DNA of 12,989 nucleotides from Gammaproteobacteria bacterium (GCA_013002925.1 JABDLQ010000116.1:1-12989); one strand, 5' to 3'. Counted from the stretch's first letter, positions 1 to 7,817 are shown. Translations and numbers: made by a program. The notes: generated from the sequence alone by a model not told the origin.

Positions 1-143
1 CACAGACCCACGGCAGCGGTACGCCAGGCGGCCGACGGCATCGTGTCCTGCCACGCATCGGCAAACAGCATGATAACGAATACGAGCGGCCCCAGTACGG
101 CGCCAACTTTCTGGTAGTTTTTGAGTGATGCCTGGTTGGTCAT
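1..143 (-). CDS. N-terminal fragment of a probable DASS/SLC13-type Na+/anion symporter
   Basis: The reading frame is open from an ATG (complement of 141-143) to the left edge, giving 47 residues and the first two bases of a codon that would fit Trp. The peptide has a short polar N-terminus (MTNQASLKNYQK), one hydrophobic segment (about residues 13-28), then DAWQDTMPSAAWRTAAVGL. A hydrophobic helix followed by a P-x-AAWR-x-AA-x-GL stretch is how many bacterial divalent-anion:Na+ symporters (SLC13 family; succinate, malate, sulfate) begin. A good ribosome binding site (AGGG, complement of 150-153) lies 6 bases upstream and supports this start. The family call rests on a short, poorly diagnostic N-terminus, so another polytopic membrane protein is possible. 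It is divergent from the NhaC-type gene. Confidence 0.55.
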   Translation of the reverse strand, partial: MTNQASLKNYQKVGAVLGPLVFVIMLFADAWQDTMPSAAWRTAAVGL

Positions 144-914
144 AAGATACCCTGCCTGTCACAAGCCGGTCCAAAAGTTATTCCAAACGCTCGTCAGATT
201 AATTAAGCCAAACATTTCAGCAGGGGCGCCAACACGTACGGCTGTTTGCAGACTGTGTACCAGGACACCGTGTCATCAGCGCCTGCGCCCGGTGCCTCCG
301 GTCACGTCGGCGCATAAGACTGCGCGCCCTGTCGCCAATGATGCTTGTTTGTCCCGCACATGAATAATTAACGTCGCAACATCTGTGTCATAGTCGGGCA
401 TAACCAGACGGTAATCAATACTGCGGGTGTACATGACGACCATCGGCGAGAAACCGTCTGTTGGTGAGGAAATCTCTGCAAATCCAGACAGAGAGCCTGG
501 TGCATTCGGCAGAAAATTCCTGTGGGTGTGCCGTGAGACGAAATAGAATGGTTAGCCTGGACAGTTTCGGCACGGCTGGTGCGGCCGCAACAACCAGACT
601 GCCCACATGCTTAACCGCTGAAAACCTTTATCCTGACCGGCATACAACCTGATTGTTGGCTTGCCGCCGGCATCGCAATGCCATTCTCCGCAGGTGCCCG
701 AGCGGGTAAATAAAACCACCCGGATCCGGCTCAGCCGACTGAATTACGGTGGCATTAACGCGATCGTTGCGTCCTGAGCCACCCCGGGTCAACACTGTCA
801 ACTTTTCAACAGCGTTGTTCTGCCTGTAGACTGGGTCGCAGCAATTACACCGGCGCAACTCACTGCTGCAGATTCTGAAGCGCTCCGTTCCCGCTTTCCA
901 TCAAGACTGTTCAC
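144..914. other. 771-base divergent intergenic region, no recognised gene
   Basis: This lies between the left-edge transporter (minus) and the NhaC-type antiporter (plus). The short frames here have no recognisable domain and look like chance. Visible items are a direct repeat of GTCAAC (788-793 and 797-802) and an imperfect palindrome, TCAACAGC/GTTGTTCT (806-821), that matches the TTGACAACGTTGTCAA sites elsewhere at only about 11 of 16 positions. No tRNA, clear terminator or strong promoter was seen. It probably carries both divergent promoters, and possibly the remains of a decayed gene. Confidence 0.5.
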
Positions 915-2786
915 ATGACCGATAAACCCGAAGATGAACCAGAAAAACGCGCGTCGGGCTCAGAACCGCTGTCGCCACTGGAAGAAGCGGCAACAGCAAC
1001 AGCCCTGCAACCCGATGTACCGTCACCGCTGCGCCTGTTGTTTCGGCCGTTAACGCGCCCGGCGTTTGTCGTTATCTTGCTGGCGCTGGCTGCCAGCCTG
1101 TATGTCGCCAAAAATATCAGCCCTCAATGGATTGAACAAAAAACCACGTACCAGGTGGAAACCAATGCTGCTGGCGAGTTGTTTTATCTGTATCGCGGAA
1201 TTCCCCGGGTCATTTCCGATCCGGTGGCATACGCCGAATCCCCGTTGCGGCAGGGCGCGTTGGATAATTTGCAACAAGACCCACCAGTAGAGCAACAGTG
1301 GGTGGTCGAACAAATACAAGCCGATGATCCGGAAAGCTTGCAGTATTCCTTGCTGGAAGCGCGTTTTCATTTTGGCGCCTGGTCACTGCTGCCCGCATTT
1401 ATTGCCATCGCCCTGTGTCTGATGACCCGGGAACCATTGACGGCGTTGTTGAGCGGCGTGGTGGTTGGCGCATTCATGCTGGGACGCTTTGATATTACCG
1501 ATGCCGTGTTGATCCCGAGTCTCTCTACCAAGGGTGCCGCCACCATCCTGTTGCTGTATTTGTGGCTTGTCGGTGGACTGATGGGGGTATGGTCACGCAC
1601 CGGAGCCGCACAGGCATTTGCGGAATTCATGACGCAGCATTTCGTCAGGGGTCCACGATCGGCCAAATTTGTTTGCTGGATCATGGGCGTCGTATTTTTC
1701 CAGGGCGGCACCATCAGCGTGGTGCTGGTCGGCACCATCGTCAAGCCGGTTGCTGACAAGGAAAACATTTCGCACGAAGAGCTCTCGTATATCGTTGACT
1801 CGACGGCGTCACCGATCGCATCGGTGCTGGCGTTTAACGCCTGGCCGGCGTATGTCCAGGCGTTGATTTTTGTTCCGGGCGTCAGCTTTCTTGCCACTGA
1901 ATCTGATCGCGTCAGCTTTTTCTTCAGCAGCGTGCCATTTAGTTTTTACGGCCTTCTTGCCGTGCTGGGTACATTGCTGTTAAGCCTCGACATCACGCGT
2001 TTTTCAGGTGCCGGGCTGCGTCGTGCACGGACACGGGCGCGCACGACAGGTCAACTGGACGCGCCTGATGCCCAGCCCATGAGTGCACGCGAGTTGCAGG
2101 CCAGTCATGTGCCAGTGGGTTACGCTCCAGCCGTGTTTGAATTTGTGGTGCCGCTGCTGCTACTGATCAGCATCGCTGTCGGCACGTTTGTGTTGATGGG
2201 TACTCCCAAAGTCAACTGGGCCTTTGGTGCGGCCCTGTTGTCATCGGTGCTGATCGCCCTTTTCAAGGGGATGACGCTGGGTCACGTAATCGAGGGCATT
2301 GGCGATGGTCTGAAAGGCGTGGTGCTTGCCAGCGTCGTCCTGATGCTAGCGATCACCATCGGTGGTATCAGTCAGGAAATAGGTGCCGGTATTTACCTGG
2401 TCGAGCAGCTGGGTCAGAGCATCCCGTACTGGATTCTGCCAGTGGCATTACAGCTCATTACAATGATCATTGCGTTTTCCACTGGCACCAGCTGGGGCAC
2501 CTATGCGGTCGCGTTTCCACTGGCGATGCCGCTGGCCTGGAGCGTCGCTCAGGCTGGCGGACTCGCTCATCCGGAAATTTACATGTCGATCTGTTTTGCA
2601 ACAGTTCTCAATGGCAGTGTCTACGGGGATCAATGCTCGCCGATTTCGGACACCACCATTTTAAGCTCGATGACTACCGGTTGTGACCTGATGGATCATG
2701 TCAAAACACAAATAGTCCCGGCCTCGTTTGCCGCAGCTATTGCAGCTTTTTTATGGACGCTGAGCGCGCTGGTGCTGGCAAATTGA
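915..2786 (+). CDS. NhaC-family Na+/H+ antiporter-like membrane protein
   Basis: This 623-residue polytopic inner-membrane protein resembles the Na+/H+ antiporter NhaC superfamily (Pfam PF03553), which exchanges Na+ for H+ or, in some branches, amino acids or organic ions. Residues 1-45 are polar and probably cytoplasmic. A first helix (about 49-66) is followed by a hydrophilic stretch (about 67-152), then a dense run of helices from about 155 to the C-terminus. Family-like motifs are YIVDSTASPIASV (292-304), an STGTSWGTYA helix, and GDQCSPISDTTILSS near the C-terminus; the paired D-S/T-x-x-P motifs are typical of the ion path. No good Shine-Dalgarno sequence precedes ATG 915, so the exact start is uncertain. 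The substrate cannot be read from sequence. The lacI gene follows after 111 bases on the same strand, with no clear terminator between. Confidence 0.85.
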   Translation: MTDKPEDEPEKRASGSEPLSPLEEAATATALQPDVPSPLRLLFRPLTRPAFVVILLALAASLYVAKNISPQWIEQKTTYQVETNAAGELFYLYRGIPRVISDPVAYAESPLRQGALDNLQQDPPVEQQWVVEQIQADDPESLQYSLLEARFHFGAWSLLPAFIAIALCLMTREPLTALLSGVVVGAFMLGRFDITDAVLIPSLSTKGAATILLLYLWLVGGLMGVWSRTGAAQAFAEFMTQHFVRGPRSAKFVCWIMGVVFFQGGTISVVLVGTIVKPVADKENISHEELSYIVDSTASPIASVLAFNAWPAYVQALIFVPGVSFLATESDRVSFFFSSVPFSFYGLLAVLGTLLLSLDITRFSGAGLRRARTRARTTGQLDAPDAQPMSARELQASHVPVGYAPAVFEFVVPLLLLISIAVGTFVLMGTPKVNWAFGAALLSSVLIALFKGMTLGHVIEGIGDGLKGVVLASVVLMLAITIGGISQEIGAGIYLVEQLGQSIPYWILPVALQLITMIIAFSTGTSWGTYAVAFPLAMPLAWSVAQAGGLAHPEIYMSICFATVLNGSVYGDQCSPISDTTILSSMTTGCDLMDHVKTQIVPASFAAAIAAFLWTLSALVLAN

Positions 2787-2897
2787 CTATCCGGCGCCGA
2801 CAATTCAAAAAAAGGCGACGCTTTCCAGTACACTGAAGAACACAGGTGAGCACTTGCGCGCACTCATTGCACCAACAAGCTGACAGATTTTATTTTT

Positions 2898-3929
2898 ATG
2901 TCGAAGAAAAATATTCATGATGTAGCCAAACATGCGGGCGTTTCCATAAAGACCGTTTCGCGCGTTATCAACAGTGAGCCAAACGTGCGGGACAAAACCC
3001 GTGATGTCGTGTTGAAGGCCATTAGCGAGCTTAACTACCGACCGAATGCATCAGCCCGCACCCTGAAGGGAAGGCGTTCTTACCTGGTAGGTTTGTTGTA
3101 CGACAATCCCAGTTCCAGCTATGTTTCCAACGTTCAGCAAGGCGTCATCGAGCAGACTCGCGCCCGCGGTTATGACCTGCTGATTCATCCTTGCGACTAT
3201 CAGAATCCCGAACTGATACAGCAAATCGAAGCTCTGGTACGGCATTCCAATGCTGACGGTATCATACTGACCCCCCCACTGTGCGACGACACAAAGCTTA
3301 CCGGGCTGCTCGATAAGCTGAGCACGCCGTATGTGAGAATCTCTCCGGAGCAGGCCGTTAATGGCTCCAGCTCCGTACACACCAACGATCGGGCAGCCGT
3401 TGCCGATCTGACCTTATACCTGGCATCACTGGGTCACCGTCGCATTGCATTTATCATAGGCCATCCGGATCACAAAGCGGTTGGACTACGCTATTTGGGT
3501 TATCAGGACGGGCTGGCAGCTAGCGGTATAAAATTTTCAAAAAACCTGGTCATGCAAGGCAGCAACTCGTTTCAATCCGGTGAAGAGTGCGCACGCAAAT
3601 TATTACTGGGCAAACCCCGACCAACCGCCATCATTGCCAGTAATGATGACATGGCGACCGGTGTACTCCGCGTGGCCCATGAAATGCAGATACCCATTCC
3701 GCAACAGCTATCCGTTGCCGGTTTCGATAATGTTCCAATTGCTAGTCAGGTCTGGCCGTCGCTCACAACGGTCAATCAACCCATACAGAAAATGGGGGAT
3801 GTGGCAACGGACCTGCTGATCAGCAAGCTCCACAACCCGAAGCTGAAAAACACAGCTGTGCAGATTGATTCGCACCTGGTCCTGCGCGAATCTACTGGCA
3901 CCTGCGCTGAGCAGGCCGAGGATTCCTAG
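2898..3929 (+). CDS. LacI-family transcriptional regulator
   Basis: A 343-residue regulator of normal LacI/GalR length. Residues 5-25 form the helix-turn-helix (IHDVAKHAGVSIKTVSRVIN), with recognition-helix positions Ile17-Lys18. The hinge is NYRPNASARTLKGRR (46-60), with Leu56 at the position of the LacI minor-groove leucine. From residue 62 on there is a periplasmic-binding-protein-like sensor domain, including the family-typical IIASNDDMATGVL and the SVAGFDNVPIA near the C-terminus. The ligand is not evident; its neighbours (glucokinase, sugar symporter, beta-glucanase) suggest glucose or a beta-glucan oligosaccharide. It probably binds the CG-centred palindromes at 5342, 11149 and 11389 (inference). 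No Shine-Dalgarno sequence is visible before ATG 2898, so the mRNA may be leaderless or weakly translated. Its stop overlaps the convergent glucokinase by 4 bases. Confidence 0.93.
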   Translation: MSKKNIHDVAKHAGVSIKTVSRVINSEPNVRDKTRDVVLKAISELNYRPNASARTLKGRRSYLVGLLYDNPSSSYVSNVQQGVIEQTRARGYDLLIHPCDYQNPELIQQIEALVRHSNADGIILTPPLCDDTKLTGLLDKLSTPYVRISPEQAVNGSSSVHTNDRAAVADLTLYLASLGHRRIAFIIGHPDHKAVGLRYLGYQDGLAASGIKFSKNLVMQGSNSFQSGEECARKLLLGKPRPTAIIASNDDMATGVLRVAHEMQIPIPQQLSVAGFDNVPIASQVWPSLTTVNQPIQKMGDVATDLLISKLHNPKLKNTAVQIDSHLVLRESTGTCAEQAEDS

Positions 3930-4912
3930 TCCAGCACGCGGGCGCGGCGCAGTTCTTTCACCCGCACAGCAGCGCCCTGCAAACCGGGATCTGCCGTGAG
4001 CACGATTGATAATGGCGTGGCTTCTACCAACCCTGCCATCGGTCCTGCCGACAGGTAATCGTTGACAAACTCGCCGGAGCTCAACAGCGGTTGCATTGCG
4101 CGAAAGATGTCGCCGACCAGATAAACTCCACCGCGGGCATGAAAGGTCATCGCCAGCTGCGCACAAAACCCCGCCAGTATCTGCGTATACAACGCCATGG
4201 TGTTTATACAATTCAAATCTGTCGTGGCCAGCGCTAATTGGGTAATGACCTTGGCATCCAGCGGCTCTGCCGGCAGGCCATTCACCGCCGCCAGTGCATG
4301 GTACAGACGCGGAATACCAGGTCCGGCCAATAACATCTCCATGGACACGTAATCGTGCTCTCGCAGTAAATAGTCAAGTACGGCCGATTGCTCGGCATTT
4401 GCCGCGGCAAAGCGCACGTGACCGGCTTCGCTCGTCATCACTGTATGTTGATCGATGGTATTTACCAGCGCTGCCACACCCAGACCGGTGCCCGCGCCCA
4501 ACACGGTACGGGCACCTTCTGTTGGCGGCTGTCCGCTGTGCAATATATGCAGATCACCATCACGTAAAGCAGTTACAGAGTATGCCACCGCCGCAAAATC
4601 ATTCAGAAGCTCCAGTTGCTCAAGATGCAAAGCATCCTGCAGTTCACGGGCGGACAAGCGCCAATCCAAATTGGTAAACCGCACCACGCCATCGTCCAGT
4701 GGGCCAGCGGCTGCAATGCAGGCTCGTGCAGGCAACCGACCACCAAGATGCTCCTGATACGCAATCACCGTTTCGGCCGGGCCCGCAAAGTCTGCGCATT
4801 TGAAGACCTTCATTTCGACCAGGGAATTTTCATGACTGATGTCATCATCGACCAGCGCAAATCGCGCATGTGTGCCGCCGATATCGGCCACAAATTTTGA
4901 ATAGCTGCTCAT
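3926..4912 (-). CDS. glk: Glucokinase (ROK-independent, Glk/hexokinase-like family)
   Basis: This cytoplasmic enzyme phosphorylates glucose with ATP to glucose 6-phosphate. It has 328 residues, close to E. coli Glk. The N-terminal phosphate-binding motif is DIGGTHARFAL (10-20). The catalytic aspartate is Asp105 in LLNDFAAVAY. The second phosphate motif is LGAGTGLGVA (138-147). Sugar-binding residues align as Glu162 and His165 (SEAGHVRF) and Glu192 (SMEMLLAGPG), each five positions beyond the E. coli counterparts Glu157, His160 and Glu187. GGVYLVGDIF (261-270) is the C-terminal adenosine motif, with Asp where many relatives have Gly. AGGG lies 13 bases before the ATG, a rather long spacing. 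The gene converges on lacI and diverges from the SGLT-type symporter, matching import of glucose followed by trapping. No LacI-type operator lies close to its start; the nearest is about 430 bases upstream. Confidence 0.93.
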   Translation of the reverse strand: MSSYSKFVADIGGTHARFALVDDDISHENSLVEMKVFKCADFAGPAETVIAYQEHLGGRLPARACIAAAGPLDDGVVRFTNLDWRLSARELQDALHLEQLELLNDFAAVAYSVTALRDGDLHILHSGQPPTEGARTVLGAGTGLGVAALVNTIDQHTVMTSEAGHVRFAAANAEQSAVLDYLLREHDYVSMEMLLAGPGIPRLYHALAAVNGLPAEPLDAKVITQLALATTDLNCINTMALYTQILAGFCAQLAMTFHARGGVYLVGDIFRAMQPLLSSGEFVNDYLSAGPMAGLVEATPLSIVLTADPGLQGAAVRVKELRRARVLD

Positions 4913-5080
4913 GTTTGTTGTTATTCCCTGAAAGCCACTACGACACTGACGCCGTACTTTTAAGTTATCAATCTATCCGGGACCGCCTGCGATATGGTCA
5001 AAGCCTCTTACCGGGCGGTCGACGCCAGGGGCCCTATTACGGCCTTACTTACCGTACGGACGCCTTGCCTTGCTGTGCTC

Positions 5081-5300
5081 TGCCTTACCGGACCACTGCC
5101 TTACCGCACTGGACAGGCGCGGTCTCACCGGCGCGTCTCACTGGACCACCGTCTCACTGGACCACCGTCTCACTGGACATGTCTCACTGGACATGTCTCA
5201 CTGGACAGGCACTACCGTGTCCCTGCCTTGTCTCTGTCTCAATGAACAGGTGCTAACTGACGGGACAGGCACTGTTTGCCGCGGTGCGCCAGAATTCTTT
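5081..5300 (+). repeat. Short tandem repeat array A with GGACAGGCAC core
   Basis: TGCCTTACCG occurs at 5081-5090 and 5097-5106, a 16-base period. GTCTCACTGGAC then occurs five times in tandem (starts 5135, 5151, 5167, 5181, 5195), followed by CACC, CACC, AT, AT and AGGCAC in turn. The decamer GGACAGGCAC is at 5203-5212 and 5263-5272, with a variant ending GCGC at 5111-5120. GAATTCTTT is at 5292-5300. The decamer and GAATTCTTT recur in array B (11459-11850), all on the plus strand. Long frames run through the array, but their translations are just the repeat read in codons. The array lies in the glk/symporter divergent region, 42 bases or more before the operator at 5342. Its function is unknown. 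Confidence 0.8.
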
Positions 5301-5341
5301 GCATCTGAAAGTCATCCCCGATGCTTATTTTATAACGAGTT

Positions 5342-5357
5342 TTGACATCGTTGTCAA
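5342..5357. promoter_or_regulatory. LacI-type operator upstream of the SGLT symporter
   Basis: TTGACATCGTTGTCAA is a near-perfect palindrome with a central CG, as LacI-family proteins prefer. It differs at one base from the perfect site at 11389-11404. Its left half, TTGACA (5342-5347), is also a consensus -35 box. A weak -10 (AGATAT, 5365-5370) lies 17 bases on, so a bound repressor would block this promoter. The site is about 200 bases before the symporter start and about 430 before glk. Assignment to the local LacI protein is inference. Confidence 0.78.
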
Positions 5358-5486
5358 TTTTATAAGATATTGCAAAGATTACATTTTTTGCTTTGCGCCC
5401 TTGCCTGTCGTCCGGGGCTGATCGGCAGACTTTCAGGATATAGCCGCGCAAACGTTTCTTACGGTGCGCAATGGCGTGCTCGACAG

Positions 5487-5516
5487 TTGACACCACATTC
5501 CGCAGTCACCTAAGGT
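5487..5516 (+). promoter_or_regulatory. Candidate proximal promoter of the symporter gene
   Basis: A consensus -35 box TTGACA (5487-5492) is followed, after 18 bases, by TAAGGT (5511-5516), a weak -10 with 3 of 6 matches. Transcription would start near 5523 and give a leader of about 30 bases with the GGGG ribosome binding site at 5542-5545. The -10 falls inside the palindrome at 5504-5520. This is a sequence-only guess, and the operator-overlapping promoter near 5342 is an alternative. Confidence 0.35.
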
Positions 5517-5520
5517 GACT
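5504..5520. promoter_or_regulatory. 17-base palindrome before the symporter gene
   Basis: AGTCACCTAAGGTGACT has two perfect 8-base arms around a single A. It ends 34 bases before the symporter ATG and is unlike the LacI-type sites. It could be an operator for a second regulator overlapping a promoter -10, or, in the mRNA, a small hairpin with a 6-base stem and 5-base loop. Confidence 0.5.
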
Positions 5521-5554
5521 CTCCAATAGACATAATAAGCCGGGGATCAACAAG

Positions 5555-7180
5555 ATGGCGGGAATGGCGACACTCGACTGGGCGGTGGTTGCAGCTTATT
5601 TTGTGCTCATCTTTGGTGTCGCCTTCTGGTCCGGCATCAAAAGCAGCGGTTCGGGCAACACGGCTGAGGGGTTTTTTCTGGCGGGAAAAAATACCGGCTG
5701 GTTTGTGATCGGCGCCTCCCTGTTCGCCTCCAACATCGGCTCCGAACATCTGATTGGTCTGGCCGGGTCCGGCGCATCCGGCGGCGTAGCAGTCGCTCAG
5801 TTTGAAATTCTCGCGGGTTTTATGCTGCTGTTGCTCGGCTGGTTATTTGTACCGTTCTATCTGGCCAGCGGCGTATTTACGATGCCGGAGTTCATAGAAC
5901 GCAGATACTCACGCGGTCCGCGCCTGTACCTGGCGGTTATTTCCATCGTGGGTTACGTGCTGACCAAAATATCAGTCACGATCGCTGCTGGCGGAATTGT
6001 ATTCAAAGTACTCATGGGCATCGATTTTTGGACCGGTGCATTGATCGTCGTACTCGCCACGGGAGTCTATACCGTATGGGGAGGCCTACGCGCCGTGTTG
6101 TATACCGACATGGTGCAAATGTTTGTGTTGTTTGGTGGCGCCATTGCGGTGACAGTTATCGGTCTCAATGAAATTGGTGGCTGGCAGGCGCTGCGCATGG
6201 GTGCCGGGAGCGACTATTTTGATTTGTGGAAGCCCATGTCACACCCGGAATTTCCATGGACCGGTATATTGTTTGGTGCTCCTATCCTGGGTGTGTGGTA
6301 CTGGTGCACCGACCAGTTTATCGTGCAGCGCGTCATGGCGGCGCACGATCAGGATCACGCCCGGCGCGGCACGATTTTCGCGGCGTTCCTGAAGCAATTA
6401 CCATTATTCCTGTTTGTATTGCCCGGCATCATAGCGTTTGTATTGTTCAAATCCGGCGCCATGGCACTGGACAAGCCTGACGAAGCGTTGCCACAACTGG
6501 TCAACACGCTGTTGCCAGCCGGCCTGAAAGGTCTGGTCGCGGCCGGCCTGCTGGCTGCATTAATGAGCTCCCTGTCATCAGTATTCAATTCCTGCTCAAC
6601 CCTGTTCACCATCGATATCTATAAACGGTTCAAACCCGGTGCATCGGAGCGTTCTTTGGTGCTGGTCGGACGTCTGGCTACCGTGGTACTCGTGGGCTTT
6701 GGCCTGCTGTGGATTCCGTTTATGGATGTCATATCCGGGCAGCTGTTTACTTATTTGCAAAGTGTTCAGGCGTATATTTCGCCGCCAATTGCCGCTGTAT
6801 TCCTGATCGGCGTGTTATGGAAGCGGGTGAATTCCAGCGGTGCAATCGCGGCGCTGGTTGTAGGCCTCGTGCTCGGAATCGGTCGCCTGGTACTGGAAAT
6901 GAATCAGGATGTCCTGACTGGTATGTTGCAGCGTATAGTCAACATTAATTTCCTGCATTTTGCGACACTTCTGTTTGCGATTTGCGCAGTTGTACTGATT
7001 ATCGTCAGCCTGATGAACCCACAGCATGATGATGCAAAACTAAAAGACCTGACGTTTGCCACCATTGATCGTAGTGCCCCTCAAACTCGCAGCGATGCCC
7101 GCTGGAAACGCACCGACATGATACTCAGCACGCTCGTCCTCGCAGTTATCGGGATCATCTGGGTGACATTTACAGGGTAG
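5555..7180 (+). CDS. SGLT-type sodium/glucose (sugar) symporter, SSS family
   Basis: This 541-residue inner-membrane symporter of the solute:sodium symporter family couples sugar uptake to Na+ entry. About 14 hydrophobic segments are visible. It closely matches the SGLT branch: SNIGSEHLIGLAGSGA (59-74), VFTMPEFIERR (108-118), WGGLRAVLYTD (175-185), WYWCTDQFIVQR (248-259), MSSLSSVFNSCSTLFTIDIY (337-356, with the TM8 serines of the Na+ site) and PPIAAVFLIGVLWKRVN (410-426). Residues matching the sugar contacts of vSGLT and human SGLT1 are present: Glu84, Lys280 and Gln402. This favours glucose or galactose over the many non-sugar SSS substrates. ATG 5555 is preferred over 5564 because GGGG (5542-5545) is well spaced for it. 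An operator at 5342 and a nearby glk suggest glucose uptake induced with beta-glucan use. The stop lies 4 bases from the convergent nucleosidase. Confidence 0.93.
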   Translation: MAGMATLDWAVVAAYFVLIFGVAFWSGIKSSGSGNTAEGFFLAGKNTGWFVIGASLFASNIGSEHLIGLAGSGASGGVAVAQFEILAGFMLLLLGWLFVPFYLASGVFTMPEFIERRYSRGPRLYLAVISIVGYVLTKISVTIAAGGIVFKVLMGIDFWTGALIVVLATGVYTVWGGLRAVLYTDMVQMFVLFGGAIAVTVIGLNEIGGWQALRMGAGSDYFDLWKPMSHPEFPWTGILFGAPILGVWYWCTDQFIVQRVMAAHDQDHARRGTIFAAFLKQLPLFLFVLPGIIAFVLFKSGAMALDKPDEALPQLVNTLLPAGLKGLVAAGLLAALMSSLSSVFNSCSTLFTIDIYKRFKPGASERSLVLVGRLATVVLVGFGLLWIPFMDVISGQLFTYLQSVQAYISPPIAAVFLIGVLWKRVNSSGAIAALVVGLVLGIGRLVLEMNQDVLTGMLQRIVNINFLHFATLLFAICAVVLIIVSLMNPQHDDAKLKDLTFATIDRSAPQTRSDARWKRTDMILSTLVLAVIGIIWVTFTG

Positions 7181-7184
7181 AAGC

Positions 7185-7817
7185 TCAGATTCTGGATTTT
7201 AGCTGGTTATTTGACAGGGCACTTTCCAGGCGGTCTACAGCCCTTGCCAGGTTGGCGTCGATGACATGCAGATACTCCAGCCAGTCATCGATGTGGTTGA
7301 GATCGTCCTTGCCGTCAGAGATGCCACGCAGCCCGATCAATGGAACATTGAAAAGCTGGCAAGCTCGCAAATGCGCAAACGTTTCCATATCGACCATGTC
7401 GGCGTCGATGTCGGCGTACCCGTCACCCGAGACCACCGTGCCACCGGTCGACAGGCGTGCTGTCGGCAAACCGTCGATGCGATACGGCAGCGAAAGGGTT
7501 GCCGGCATCTCAAGAAATGGCGTCACCCCTTTGGCAAAGCCCAGCGCCGAGGCATCCATATCACGATAGGATACTTCTGCAACCTGAAAAACCCGGGTCT
7601 GCTCCAGAGTGCGACTACCCGCCGAACCTATCGACACCACCACATCAGGCAATGTGTCCTGCACCTGACGCCGAGCCAGTTCCCCGGCAAGCAGGGTACC
7701 CGCCTCTACAGGCCCAACGCCGGTAAAGAACGGTTTAATCCGTTGTCGTAATTGATCGCCATACTCTTGCGCTACAGCCATCACGTAAAGAAGGGAATTG
7801 TTGCTTTGGTGCGCCAT
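7185..7817 (-). CDS. MTA/SAH nucleosidase-like protein (nucleoside phosphorylase superfamily)
   Basis: A 210-residue cytoplasmic protein of the PNP/UDP superfamily, most like 5'-methylthioadenosine/S-adenosylhomocysteine nucleosidase, which hydrolyses MTA or SAH to adenine and a thioribose. Visible landmarks are an N-terminal AVAQEYGDQL with Glu18 near the usual catalytic-base glutamate, GVGPVEAG (33-40), SIGSAGS (62-68), YRDMDASALGF (84-94, like the family's H-D-x-D-x-T-x-F-G segment), VDMETFAHLRAC (142-153, with the ribose-binding Met-Glu at 144-145) and LRGISDGKDD (163-172, catalytic Asp168). The usual MEGAA motif reads METFA, so substrate preference may differ and another nucleosidase is possible. 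AGG precedes the ATG by 6 bases. It has no evident link to glucan use and probably has its own promoter. Confidence 0.8.
   Translation of the reverse strand: MAHQSNNSLLYVMAVAQEYGDQLRQRIKPFFTGVGPVEAGTLLAGELARRQVQDTLPDVVVSIGSAGSRTLEQTRVFQVAEVSYRDMDASALGFAKGVTPFLEMPATLSLPYRIDGLPTARLSTGGTVVSGDGYADIDADMVDMETFAHLRACQLFNVPLIGLRGISDGKDDLNHIDDWLEYLHVIDANLARAVDRLESALSNNQLKSRI

Noticed and set aside
806..821. TCAACAGC/GTTGTTCT as a fourth LacI-type operator before the antiporter gene
   Set aside because: It matches the perfect site at only about 11 of 16 positions and the outer bases differ, so it is too weak to call.
3708..4211. 167-codon minus-strand frame across the lacI/glk junction
   Set aside because: It lies antisense to lacI and in another frame of glk, both well-supported genes, and has no recognisable domain.
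5090..5300. CRISPR array in region A
   Set aside because: Repeats are 14-18 bases and nearly contiguous, with no uniform unique spacers, and no cas gene is present.
4870..5345. Overlapping open frames of 83-128 codons in three frames through 4870-5345
   Set aside because: They cross array A, their translations repeat the tandem unit (for example SLDMSHWTC-like strings), and they have no domain, ribosome binding site or codon pattern of a gene.
5239..5496. Minus-strand frame containing VEHAIAHRKKRL, faintly like the end of an IS transposase
   Set aside because: The match is a few residues only, the rest is unlike any transposase, no terminal inverted repeats flank it, and it crosses the operator and promoter region.
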